This document shows positions 27,733 through 35,263 of a stretch of DNA of 64,000 bases, in pieces (the stretch's first letter is position 1; every line of letters starts with the position of its first letter). The position numbers were made by a program, and so were the translations under genes. Source of the DNA: Photobacterium swingsii. Lineage in GTDB: Bacteria > Pseudomonadota > Gammaproteobacteria > Enterobacterales > Vibrionaceae. The stretch spans positions 496,001 to 560,000 of the forward strand of contig NZ_AP024852.1 of NCBI RefSeq assembly GCF_024346715.1, written 5' to 3'. The notes under the pieces are model-generated. The model saw nothing but the letters and a program-made list of their open reading frames with translations, was not told the origin of the DNA and made no database searches.

Positions 27733-28926
27733 ATGAATGTGAAGCACTTTGATGTAGTGATTGCGGGCGGTGCGATGGCGGGAGCATCGTTGGCTATTGC
27801 GCTTGATACTCTCAGCCGACAAGGTCTGAAAGTGGCCGTGGTGGAAGCTGTTAAACCTCAATTAGACAGCCACCCTGGCTATGATGCGCGTTGTATTGCG
27901 TTATCTTTGGGTACCACCGCTTTATTAGAGACAGTAGGGATATGGCAAACCTTGCGCCCAGAGGCCACCGCTATTTCTGATATCCATGTTTCTGATCGTG
28001 GTCATGCTGGTATTGTTCGTCTTAGTGCCCATCAACAAGCCGTAGATGCTTTAGGCTATGTCATTGAATTAGCTGATGCTGGTCGTGTCTTCCATCAGCA
28101 CCTAACGGATTGCCAACAAGTCACTATGTATTGTCCGAGCAGTATCGTGGCGATTGAGCGTCAGCAACAAAGTGTCACGCTATCGCTAAGTACAGGTGAG
28201 CAAATCGCGTCATCGTTGTTGGTAACGGCTGATGGAGCTCTGTCTGGCTGTTGTGACATGCTAGGCATTGAACGCCAAGAGCATGATTTTGAGCAAGTGG
28301 CGATCATTGCCAATGTTACAACCTCTGAACCCCATCAAGGCCGAGCCTTTGAACGATTCACCCCTTACGGTCCTGTTGCCTTACTGCCGATGTCTGAAGG
28401 GCGCAGCTCTTTGGTGTGGTGTATTAAGCCAGAGCATCAACAGCAAGTGATGAACTGGAGTGACAGTGAATTTCTCGCTGAACTTCAGCAAGCTTTTGGC
28501 TGGCGCTTAGGTGCTATGGTCAAAACAGGGCAGCGTGCGTCGTACCCTTTACTGCTTCGTCAAGCAAAACGCATAACGACACATCGTGTTGCTGTGGTGG
28601 GTAACGCAGCGCAAACCTTACACCCGATTGCGGGACAAGGGTTTAATCTTGGGCTACGCGATGTTATGACGCTGGCGGAAGAAATTGTCACGGCTTATCA
28701 GCAGCACGGCGATATCGGTGGTACTGCGATGTTGAGTCGTTATCGCCAACGTCGTCAGCCTGATCGTCAGGCGACTGTTAACATGACCGCAGGGTTGGTG
28801 GGATTGTTTGCCAATGATTGTTTACCATTGGTGGCTGGACGAAATTTAGGTTTAATGGCGATGAGTGTTGTTGATACGTTAAAAGCACCGCTGGTTAGGC
28901 GTGCCATGGGACAGGTAGAAAGATAA
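27733..28926 (+). CDS. ubiH: 2-octaprenyl-6-methoxyphenol hydroxylase UbiH
   Basis: A 397-residue flavin monooxygenase of ubiquinone synthesis. It has the FAD motif DVVIAGGAMAGASLAIAL, the mid-region DGALSGC, and the second FAD motif VAVVGNAAQTLHPIAGQGFNLGLRD near residue 290. UbiH hydroxylates the ring at C1. The ATG at 27733 is almost touching its AAGGG site; a GTG two codons on (27739) has better spacing and may be the true start. ubiI follows after 2 bases. Confidence 0.94.
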   Translation: MNVKHFDVVIAGGAMAGASLAIALDTLSRQGLKVAVVEAVKPQLDSHPGYDARCIALSLGTTALLETVGIWQTLRPEATAISDIHVSDRGHAGIVRLSAHQQAVDALGYVIELADAGRVFHQHLTDCQQVTMYCPSSIVAIERQQQSVTLSLSTGEQIASSLLVTADGALSGCCDMLGIERQEHDFEQVAIIANVTTSEPHQGRAFERFTPYGPVALLPMSEGRSSLVWCIKPEHQQQVMNWSDSEFLAELQQAFGWRLGAMVKTGQRASYPLLLRQAKRITTHRVAVVGNAAQTLHPIAGQGFNLGLRDVMTLAEEIVTAYQQHGDIGGTAMLSRYRQRRQPDRQATVNMTAGLVGLFANDCLPLVAGRNLGLMAMSVVDTLKAPLVRRAMGQVER

Positions 28927-28928
28927 AA

Positions 28929-30140
28929 ATGATGCAAAGTGTTGATATCGCCATTATCGGCGGTGGAATGGTTGGATTAACGCTCGCCGCTGCGCTAGCG
29001 GATACAGAACTGCGCGTGGCGGTAATTGAAGGTAAGTTACCTGAACCCGAATTAGCCGATCTACCCGATGTGCGAGTTTCGGCGTTAAGCCGCGCCAGTG
29101 AGCGTATTTTACGTGGGGTTGGTGCATGGTCGGGTATCGAGGCTCGTCGCTTTGCGCCATACGCAAAAATGCAGGTCTGGGAGCAAGACAGTTTTGCCAG
29201 CATTGATTTTGATGCAGCCCGCTTGGCTCAGCCTGATTTAGGGCATATCGCAGAAAACCGTACTATTCAATTAGCCTTGCTGGATCGGGTTAAGCAGCTG
29301 AGTAACGTGACTTTGCTGGCGCCAGAGCGTTGCCACAATATTGCTTTTGGTGAAACAGAAGCATGGTTGAGTTTAGAATCGGGTAAGAGTTTAACGGCCA
29401 AATTAGTCGTGGGCGCTGATGGGGCGAACTCATGGCTGCGTAATCAAATGTCGATTCCGCTAACGCATTGGGATTACGGTCATAGTGCGATTGTTGCCAA
29501 TATTCGTTGTAGTGAGCCGCATGACAGTACAGCGCGCCAGGTATTTCGTCCTGAAGGACCTTTGGCATTCCTACCTTTGCATGAACCCGATCTTTGCTCG
29601 ATTGTATGGTCCGTGTCACCAGAACAAGCCAGTGAATTGTGCGCGTTAAGTGATGCTGAGTTTAATAAAGCCCTAACGGTTGCTTTTGATAACAAGCTGG
29701 GCTTGTGCAAGGTTGAGGGGGAGCGTCAGGCGTTTCCGCTTAAAATGCGTTATGCCCGAGACTTTGTGCGTGAGCGTATTGCGCTGGTGGGGGATGCTGC
29801 TCATACCATTCATCCACTGGCAGGACAGGGTGTTAACTTAGGCTTGCTAGATGCTGCAAGCTTAGCACAAGAAATCAAAGCCTTATGGCTGCAAGAACAA
29901 GATATAGGTAAGCGAGCGAACTTGCGCAATTATGAGCGTTGGCGAAAAGCGGAAGCTGCAAAAATGATCACAGCGATGCAGGCTTTCCGTGACTTGTTTG
30001 ATGGTAGCCACCCCGCGAAGAAACTCGTGCGTGATTTGGGAATGCTGATTGCGAATACAGCACCCGGTGTGAAAGATGAGTTTATGCGTCGTGCATTGGG
30101 GCTGTCAGGATCTTTACCTGAACTTGCTAAGCATCGCTAA
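28929..30140 (+). CDS. ubiI: Ubiquinone C5-hydroxylase UbiI (VisC)
   Basis: This 403-residue UbiH/COQ6-type flavin hydroxylase carries DIAIIGGGMVGLTLAAALAD, the DGANSWLRNQ loop, and IALVGDAAHTIHPLAGQGVNLG. It catalyses C5 hydroxylation in aerobic ubiquinone synthesis. Together with ubiH it forms a tight pair, as in E. coli. In E. coli gcvTHP follows nearby; here only gcvH does, after a terminator. Confidence 0.94.
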   Translation: MMQSVDIAIIGGGMVGLTLAAALADTELRVAVIEGKLPEPELADLPDVRVSALSRASERILRGVGAWSGIEARRFAPYAKMQVWEQDSFASIDFDAARLAQPDLGHIAENRTIQLALLDRVKQLSNVTLLAPERCHNIAFGETEAWLSLESGKSLTAKLVVGADGANSWLRNQMSIPLTHWDYGHSAIVANIRCSEPHDSTARQVFRPEGPLAFLPLHEPDLCSIVWSVSPEQASELCALSDAEFNKALTVAFDNKLGLCKVEGERQAFPLKMRYARDFVRERIALVGDAAHTIHPLAGQGVNLGLLDAASLAQEIKALWLQEQDIGKRANLRNYERWRKAEAAKMITAMQAFRDLFDGSHPAKKLVRDLGMLIANTAPGVKDEFMRRALGLSGSLPELAKHR

Positions 30141-30170
30141 GGGAAGTCACTGTTAGAGTGAAAACAGTAA

Positions 30171-30199
30171 AACCGCTATTTATATAGCGGTTTTTTTGT
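30171..30199 (+). terminator. Terminator of ygfB-ubiH-ubiI
   Basis: A 9-bp stem aaccgctat / atagcggtt (4-nt loop) is followed by seven or more T residues. Confidence 0.92.
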
Positions 30200-30380
30200 G
30201 CCTGCTATAAATGTGAAAACGATACTGAAATGATAAAGAGAACAAATTTGTCCAAGTTGGCACTTTTCATCTACATTAATTATCAGTGCATTTATGTGTG
30301 AATCATGCACCTTATTTTCCCTGTTATATACAGCGCGTTTTGGCATAGGCTGCGGGCTGTTTTCATAAGGATATTTCGCC

Positions 30381-30773
30381 ATGAGTTATGTGCCGACTGA
30401 ATTGCTTTTTACCACTACACACGAATGGATCCGTGATGAAGGTGACGGTGTGTACACCATAGGGCTAACAGATCATGCTCAGTCTCTGTTAGGGGATATG
30501 GTGTTTGTAGATCTGCCTGAAATAGATGCAGCCACCGATGCAGGTGAGGAGTGTGCGGTGGCTGAATCGGTCAAAGCGGCTTCTGATATCTATGCGCCTT
30601 TGACGGGTATTGTGATTGACGCGAACGAAGATCTGGAAGGATCGCCTGAGTTGGTGAATAGTGATCCCTACGGCGATGGCTGGCTATTTAAGGTGAAATG
30701 TGACGACGAGGGAGAGCTTGATGAGTTACTTGACGCAGAACGCTATCAAGATCTGATTGATGAGTCTGAATAA
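30381..30773 (+). CDS. gcvH: Glycine cleavage system H protein (stand-alone)
   Basis: A 130-residue lipoyl-carrier protein, very close to enterobacterial GcvH. The lipoylated lysine K65 lies in [12 protein letters not shown], and [12 protein letters not shown] and [14 protein letters not shown] are present. It would shuttle the aminomethyl group between GcvP and GcvT. Neither partner gene is adjacent; a small minus-strand gene follows instead. It has its own region (30200-30380), in which I see no glycine riboswitch. The lone H protein might serve gcvT/gcvP elsewhere, or act as a lipoate carrier. Confidence 0.95.
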   Translation: MSYVPTELLFTTTHEWIRDEGDGVYTIGLTDHAQSLLGDMVFVDLPEIDAATDAGEECAVAESVKAASDIYAPLTGIVIDANEDLEGSPELVNSDPYGDGWLFKVKCDDEGELDELLDAERYQDLIDESE

Positions 30774-30784
30774 AGCCAAAGAAA

Positions 30785-30811
30785 CAAAAAAGCCCACATT
30801 AAGGTGGGCTT
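30785..30811 (-). terminator. Terminator of the 66-codon minus-strand gene
   Basis: An 8-bp stem aagcccac / gtgggctt with a 6-nt loop ends in a T run only on the minus strand. It also lies 12 bases past the gcvH stop. Confidence 0.8.
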
Positions 30812-30832
30812 AAAGCAGTCTATTAGTTTCCG

Positions 30833-31033
30833 CTAGTACACACGAATACGGCGAATCTCCTGATTCACTTCATTCACAGTTTGGTAATGACGCTGCTCTG
30901 CCTTTACCGGTACCAGTAACAATCCATTGTTAAATTCATAACCGCCACGCCCATCTATATAAACTCGGCCGCTGAATAAACGACTAACGTGCTTTGCGAC
31001 AAGCTTTGGCATGTAACGTTTGAACATTCGCAT
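30833..31033 (-). CDS. Small basic protein of unknown function
   Basis: A 66-residue protein (MRMFKRYMPKLVAKHVSRLF...) that I do not recognise. It is rich in Arg and Lys at the N terminus, has a central GRVYIDGRGGYEF segment that looks like beta strands around a turn, and an acidic-polar C-terminal helix (VNEVNQEIRRIRVY). No signal peptide or membrane segment is seen. Support for a real gene: a GGAAGG ribosome site 10 bases before the ATG, and a minus-strand terminator 20 bases after the stop. It stands alone between gcvH and the DUF134 cluster. Confidence 0.7.
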   Translation of the reverse strand: MRMFKRYMPKLVAKHVSRLFSGRVYIDGRGGYEFNNGLLLVPVKAEQRHYQTVNEVNQEIRRIRVY

Positions 31034-31497
31034 AAAAAACTAACCTTCCATTGGTCTCGAACGCAGATATTATAAAACAGCACACATTTCACTTTTGTGA
31101 CTGAATTAGCATAACGCGTCTATTATTTCCTATTGATTGGTTTATTTATTTGCTCTTATTTATATCAAAAGTGATTTATTCTGTTTTAGGTTGTTTTTCA
31201 TCTAACCATACCAACGGTGAATAAATCACCGCACCTGCATATTACCTAACGCTTACCTATTGTTTTATAAAGAATTAAAAACAGTAACTTTATCATTTTG
31301 ATAGCTTAATTATGCTTATTTGATTTTATGCCTGTTTAATGTTTGAACAGCCGTAGTATGACGGTCGCTGATATTCAGTGTTTTGTGCTGTTATTACCCA
31401 CTGGTATTAGCAGTGGATTTGTTTTGGATCAATACAAGGTTTTTGGCGTACGCCAATAATGGGTTTATGGCGTATGCCAATAACAGTTGAGGACACA
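31034..31497. other. Long AT-rich regulatory gap before the DUF134 cluster
   Basis: About 460 bases without a supported gene. It must hold the promoter of the small minus-strand gene and that of the DUF134-NifX-NqrM set. A 6-bp inverted repeat CCACTG / CAGTGG (31398-31416) and two larger palindromes at 31443 and 31467 are present. No clear sigma-70 promoter could be fixed. Confidence 0.6.
31443..31480. promoter_or_regulatory. Two tandem palindromic operators before the DUF134 gene
   Basis: TTGGCGTACGCCAA (31443-31456) is a perfect 14-bp palindrome. ATGGCGTATGCCAA (31467-31480) is a near copy with two changes. They are 24 bases apart centre to centre and are embedded in a longer direct repeat ending CCAATAA. 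The second ends 17 bases before the DUF134 start codon, overlapping the leader. This is a typical layout for autoregulation by a small HTH protein; the binder is inferred. Confidence 0.75.
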
Positions 31498-31812
31498 ATG
31501 GCTAGACCGAAACTTGCACGACGTATTGGCTGCAGACCAGCCTATAGCTGTTTTAAGCCTAATGGTGTGCCTATGTCTGAGTTATCGCATCACCAGTTGG
31601 CTGCTGATGAATTGGAAGCGATTCGTCTGGTGGATTTTATGGGATTACAGCAACAACCTGCTGCGGAGCAGCTCGGAGTTTCTCGGCAAACGCTGGGTAA
31701 TATCTTGGCCTCTGCACGTAAGAAGACAGCACAAGCCCTAGTCGAAGGGATGGCGTTAGAGTTGCAACCAGCCTCGTTAGCCGATACGCAGGCAGTGAAT
31801 AATAAAGAATAA
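31498..31812 (+). CDS. DUF134 helix-turn-helix DNA-binding protein
   Basis: From the ATG at 31498, which has GAGGA 5 bases upstream, this is a 104-residue DUF134 protein. It shows the family start MARPKLARRIGCRPAYSCFK, a short Cys-containing region, LAADELEAIRLVDFMGL, and a sigma-70 region-4-like helix-turn-helix (AAEQLGVSRQTLGNILASAR). DUF134 proteins are usually next to NifX/NafY-like genes, as here. The role is probably a regulator of this cluster, perhaps sensing an iron-sulphur or metal state through its cysteines; that is inference. Confidence 0.9.
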   Translation: MARPKLARRIGCRPAYSCFKPNGVPMSELSHHQLAADELEAIRLVDFMGLQQQPAAEQLGVSRQTLGNILASARKKTAQALVEGMALELQPASLADTQAVNNKE

Positions 31813-31863
31813 TTTAATAACCCAATTCTTAGTGAATAAGATTGAATCAGAGAGAATTTCGAA

Positions 31864-32331
31864 ATGTTACGAGCAATAGCTGTGAATGCAGCGAACAACG
31901 TGGCAGGCCATTTTGGTAAAGCCCCAGAATTTGCAGTATACGACGCGCAAGGTCAGTTGATTGAGCGCATGATCAACAGCGGTAGCAAAGCGGTAGGGTG
32001 TAAGCATAAAAAACAGCTTCAGCGCCGTTTGAGCGAGTTAGGTGTGCAAGAAATTGTACTGGGCAGTATTGGTCAGCGCTCACTTGCTCGCTTGTTAAAT
32101 GCTGGATTTGTGGTGAGCCAAGTGGCTGCTCGGACGCCTGTCAGTGATGTGTTAGCAGGGACGGCAAATAAGTTGAATTTAACGGCTGCTGAGCATGGCC
32201 GGCCGTGTAAACGGGAAAAAGGAGAGTGTGGCTGCGGTTGTGGTAGCAAAAAAGCGGCTGCACCTAAAATTGGCATGATGATGAATAGTATGTCGCGTTT
32301 GTCTGGTCTTAGTCGTATTAAACTTAAATAA
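31864..32331 (+). CDS. NifX/NafY-like (dinitrogenase Fe-Mo cofactor family) protein with Cys-rich tail
   Basis: A 155-residue protein whose first ~105 residues match the dinitrogenase iron-molybdenum cofactor domain: RAIAVNAANNVAGHFGKAPEFAVYD and the LGSIGQRSLARLLNAGF segment. In nitrogen fixers such proteins carry or insert metal clusters; no nif gene is seen here. The tail holds CKREKGECGCGCGSKK, with five cysteines in a short span, then a basic end. A metal or cluster-binding role is plausible. It lies 51 bases after the DUF134 gene and 11 before nqrM. Confidence 0.88.
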   Translation: MLRAIAVNAANNVAGHFGKAPEFAVYDAQGQLIERMINSGSKAVGCKHKKQLQRRLSELGVQEIVLGSIGQRSLARLLNAGFVVSQVAARTPVSDVLAGTANKLNLTAAEHGRPCKREKGECGCGCGSKKAAAPKIGMMMNSMSRLSGLSRIKLK

Positions 32332-32342
32332 GGAAGGGACCG

Positions 32343-32549
32343 ATGACTTATCTATTAACCCTAGCGATTTTCTTGTGTGTGATAGCAGCAATGGCAATTG
32401 GCTGGATAGTGAAGAAAAAAACGATAGCAGGTAGCTGTGGTGGCTTAGCCAATGTGGGTATCGATAAAGAATGCGACTGCGAAGAAGTGTGTGATACCCA
32501 TAAGCTGTATCAAATTCAAGAGCCTTCTGCGAAGCCTTCAGAGCAATAA
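32343..32549 (+). CDS. nqrM: Na+-NQR maturation factor NqrM
   Basis: A 68-residue protein with one N-terminal membrane helix (TLAIFLCVIAAMAIGWIV) and the DUF539/NqrM cysteine block GSCGGLANVGIDKECDC, then EEVC (C32, C44, C46, C50). NqrM is needed to deliver iron for the Fe centre between NqrD and NqrE of the Na+-pumping NADH:quinone oxidoreductase. It is normally the last gene of the nqr-apbE operon; here it follows the NifX-like gene by 11 bases. Whether a second copy exists in the genome cannot be seen. Confidence 0.88.
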   Translation: MTYLLTLAIFLCVIAAMAIGWIVKKKTIAGSCGGLANVGIDKECDCEEVCDTHKLYQIQEPSAKPSEQ

Positions 32550-32560
32550 ACGAGGGGATG

Positions 32561-32600
32561 ACCGCGATATGATGTCGCGGTTATTTAGTTTTATTAGGGC
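32561..32600 (+). terminator. Terminator of the DUF134-NifX-NqrM set
   Basis: A 7-bp GC-rich stem accgcga / tcgcggt with a 7-nt loop is followed by TATTTAGTTTTATT. It overlaps the end of the convergent LysR gene. Confidence 0.7.
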
Positions 32601-33529
32601 TGGCGTAGCGTATGGACGCGTTCAGTGACCGTATCTTTCACTATTTGGCGTAACCAAGTGAGCTTTGGATGATCCGTATTACGGCGTTGCCACAATAAGT
32701 TAATGTCGAAGTCAGCAATGTCGACGGGCGGTGGGCACTGCGTGAGCTGGTCGTTAAAAATATCGAGTTGTGCCATTAAACGCGATACCACACAAATCAA
32801 GTTTCGCCCCGTCAATAGGTGGCGAATAGTGAGAAAATTTCGCGACCCTAATGCGATATGGCGCTGGAAGCCTTGGTCGGCCAGTTGTTGATCAATCCCG
32901 CTGCACAATACGCCATCGGGCGAGACCAGCGCATGTGGCGTCATGATATAACGCGCTAGGCTGACTGGTGCGGTTAACCCTGTTGCGGCGCTGTCAAATA
33001 AGCAAACATGATCTTCGGTATATAAATACTGGCTTTCAAGTTCTTTGCTATTTGTGTGCATAGAGCCAATCACAATATCAACATGACGATCGCTAAACGC
33101 ATTGAGATAATTATGTCGATCGATGTTACAAAAGCTGAGATGGCATTGTGGCGCGAGTTGTTGCAAGGTATCGAACAGCGCTGGGGCAAAAAGCAGTTCG
33201 GCGTAATCGGTCAAGCCAATGGTAAAAGTGCCTGTGTAATCATCAGGCACAAATTGCTCTGGCTGCAGGACTTGATTGGTGATCATTGCCAAAATGGTAT
33301 CAACTGTTGGCGCAAGATCAATTGCCCGCGCAGTAGGCACCATAAGGTGCCCCTGACGCTCGAATAAAGGGTCGCCAAGTAATAGACGTAAGCGCGATAA
33401 ATTGTGACTCATTGCAGATTGGCCGATTGACAATTTATCGGCTGCTCGCGTGACGCTGCGGTGTTCCATCAGAGCTGAAAAAGCCACTAGTAAATTTAGA
33501 TCCACACCGCGCCAGTTAATCGACTTCAT
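32594..33529 (-). CDS. LysR-family transcriptional regulator
   Basis: A 311-residue LysR regulator of unknown target. The N-terminal helix-turn-helix (DLNLLVAFSALMEHRSVTRA, then IGQSAMSHNLSRLRLLLGDPLF) resembles the NodD/LeuO/PcpR branch. The effector domain has IGLTDYAELLFAP and a late RRNTDHPKLTWLRQIV typical of that branch. The gene is convergent with nqrM and followed on its 5' side (43 bases) by the ybaK-ygfZ pair on the same strand, so it may be transcribed together with them. Its ligand is unknown. Confidence 0.9.
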   Translation of the reverse strand: MKSINWRGVDLNLLVAFSALMEHRSVTRAADKLSIGQSAMSHNLSRLRLLLGDPLFERQGHLMVPTARAIDLAPTVDTILAMITNQVLQPEQFVPDDYTGTFTIGLTDYAELLFAPALFDTLQQLAPQCHLSFCNIDRHNYLNAFSDRHVDIVIGSMHTNSKELESQYLYTEDHVCLFDSAATGLTAPVSLARYIMTPHALVSPDGVLCSGIDQQLADQGFQRHIALGSRNFLTIRHLLTGRNLICVVSRLMAQLDIFNDQLTQCPPPVDIADFDINLLWQRRNTDHPKLTWLRQIVKDTVTERVHTLRQP

Positions 33530-33572
33530 AGCTTCCCTTTTGGTTGATGGCGGTTGATAGGTGTCGAATTAT

Positions 33573-34043
33573 TTAACGACAAATATCGGCCATCATAGGA
33601 TCACACAAGATCAGTAAGTCATCCTTGCTGAGCTCAACCCCAGCCATGCGATCACCACTGCTGATATTGACCAAGTCGTGCTGCTCGATACTTTGATCAA
33701 AAATAAGGGGCAGCGGGTTTTTGAGGCCAATCGGGGCGACAGTACCAATAACTAGCCCTGTGACTTTTTCTACGTCAGTTGCGTCTGCGCAAGTCATGCG
33801 ACGGCAGCCAAAAATATCACGTACTTTTTTAGGATCGACTTGAGCGGGTCCAGGCACACAGGCCAGTACATGAAAACCACTCATATCGCGCAGCAGGATC
33901 GATTTCACCATTTGCTGAGGATCGACGCCCCGTTCTTGGGCGGCTTCTTCAATGGTTTTGGCCGGTTTACTGTGTGGTAAAAGGCGGTATTCCACGCCTT
34001 CTTCTTCAAGTAATTGAATGACTGCGGTTTGTGTTACTGACAT
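33573..34043 (-). CDS. YbaK/EbsC-family tRNA deacylase
   Basis: From the ATG at 34043 the protein has 156 residues (MSVTQTAVIQLLEEEGVEYR), the size of E. coli YbaK (159). A longer frame into ygfZ exists but its extension is the antiphase of ygfZ. It contains MVKSILLRDMSGFHVLACVPG with the conserved lysine, DPKKVRDIFGCRRMTCADA, and GTVAPIGLKNPLPLIFDQS. This fold deacylates mischarged tRNA; YbaK proper acts on Cys-tRNA(Pro). Exact specificity cannot be told. It follows ygfZ by 4 bases. Confidence 0.85.
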   Translation of the reverse strand: MSVTQTAVIQLLEEEGVEYRLLPHSKPAKTIEEAAQERGVDPQQMVKSILLRDMSGFHVLACVPGPAQVDPKKVRDIFGCRRMTCADATDVEKVTGLVIGTVAPIGLKNPLPLIFDQSIEQHDLVNISSGDRMAGVELSKDDLLILCDPMMADICR

Positions 34044-34047
34044 GGTG

Positions 34048-35028
34048 TTATTCATCTTCCAGCGAGTAAGGTAAAGCTTGTGTTGTCCAAAGGTTATCTG
34101 GCTGTGTTGATAAGCGGAACTGGGTGTCTTCATCCAGATCATTTGGCAGTACCACGAGGGCAATGGCTTGGTTATCAGAGAATTGGTAACCCGCGATAAT
34201 GGTTCCGCCTTTACGCCAGTTTTCACCGACACTGCGCTCTAATGCATCTCCTGCTTGTGGGCATTGTGCTGTATCACCTTGGGCTATGTACATAGCGCGT
34301 TTATTAGTACCGCGATATTTTGCGCGCGCTACCGTTTCTTGGCCAACGTAACAACCTTTCTTGAAGCTAATCCCGCCAACAGCTTGTAAGTTCATCGCCT
34401 GTGGCACAAATTCCAGCTCAGTTGCTGCTTCAATACGAGGTAGTGCGGCTTTAATATCGTACAGATCCCACAGTGAACTTGTGGCTAATTTTGCGTCGGT
34501 TGCCAGCTGATTAGCCACGGCTTCTGCTTGTGCTGGTGCAACGGCAATTAACCAACGTTGATCATCAACTTTAACAGCGGTACCACCATCAAACGGACGA
34601 ACTTCGTCGCTACCTGCGAAGCATTGGTCAATAACCGCTTGCGCATTTTCGCCGCAAAGGCCAAGCAAGATATCTTGACCTTGTTCAATATCAACTTTAG
34701 AAAAGACGGCGTACTTTTTCAGCTCAGGTAATTGGGTTGCCATGATGCTTTTACGTTGCAGTAAAGCGTAGCCTTGTTGGTGGTGAAAAATACGGAAAAT
34801 AGTGCGCATTTTTCCTTTCGCATCACAATGTGCCCCCAGTGTTGAAAGGGCTGGGTCTAAGGTAACAACATCACAGGTTACCTGACCTTGTAAGTAAGAT
34901 TTTTTATCTTCACCCACTAGCGTAACCAGTGACCAATCAGAAAGATCCACCAAAGAAAGCGCGGGCAGAGCATCGCTGCTGGCTACTGGAAGATGTTCAA
35001 AATTGAGGGCGTTTGACCAAGTGCTCAT
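34048..35028 (-). CDS. ygfZ: tRNA-modifying/Fe-S repair protein YgfZ
   Basis: YgfZ is a folate-binding protein needed for the activity of several iron-sulphur enzymes such as MiaB. The 326-residue protein has the signature KKGCYVGQETVARAKYRG near residue 230, including the conserved cysteine, and the GcvT-like fold segments SYLQGQVTCDV and HCDAKGKM. It is divergent from sdhE-ygfX, exactly as in E. coli. Confidence 0.95.
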   Translation of the reverse strand: MSTWSNALNFEHLPVASSDALPALSLVDLSDWSLVTLVGEDKKSYLQGQVTCDVVTLDPALSTLGAHCDAKGKMRTIFRIFHHQQGYALLQRKSIMATQLPELKKYAVFSKVDIEQGQDILLGLCGENAQAVIDQCFAGSDEVRPFDGGTAVKVDDQRWLIAVAPAQAEAVANQLATDAKLATSSLWDLYDIKAALPRIEAATELEFVPQAMNLQAVGGISFKKGCYVGQETVARAKYRGTNKRAMYIAQGDTAQCPQAGDALERSVGENWRKGGTIIAGYQFSDNQAIALVVLPNDLDEDTQFRLSTQPDNLWTTQALPYSLEDE

Positions 35029-35263
35029 AAGGCGTTTCCACTGTTCGGGTAACCACGTTGGGCAACAGCATGCTAGCTGGCGGACGTAATCACAATAATG
35101 AAGTATATCTTGCTATGGTAATGGGCTAAGGAAGATTTGTCAGCTATCGATCAGATACAGCTCTCATCTTGGCAGATTGCTTGTCCTTGCGCATAGTAGC
35201 GGCTATTGGTGACTGGTACTATATCGCTAAAATTACCAACCAAGTTGAACATTGAGGTTGAAC

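Noticed and set aside
30320-30335. CTGT-TATAT-ACAG, like an SOS (LexA) box, before gcvH
   Set aside because: The spacing is 5 instead of 8 bases, so it does not fit the LexA consensus.
30200-30380. Possible glycine riboswitch before gcvH
   Set aside because: No conserved riboswitch core or paired aptamer layout could be found; only a weak GTGCA/TGCAC repeat.
31864-32331. A nitrogen-fixation island
   Set aside because: The NifX-like domain alone does not imply it; no nifHDK, nifB, nifE or nifN gene is near.
34056-34232. N-terminal extension of the YbaK-family gene into ygfZ
   Set aside because: The extension is an out-of-phase reading of the ygfZ end; the family start is at 34043.
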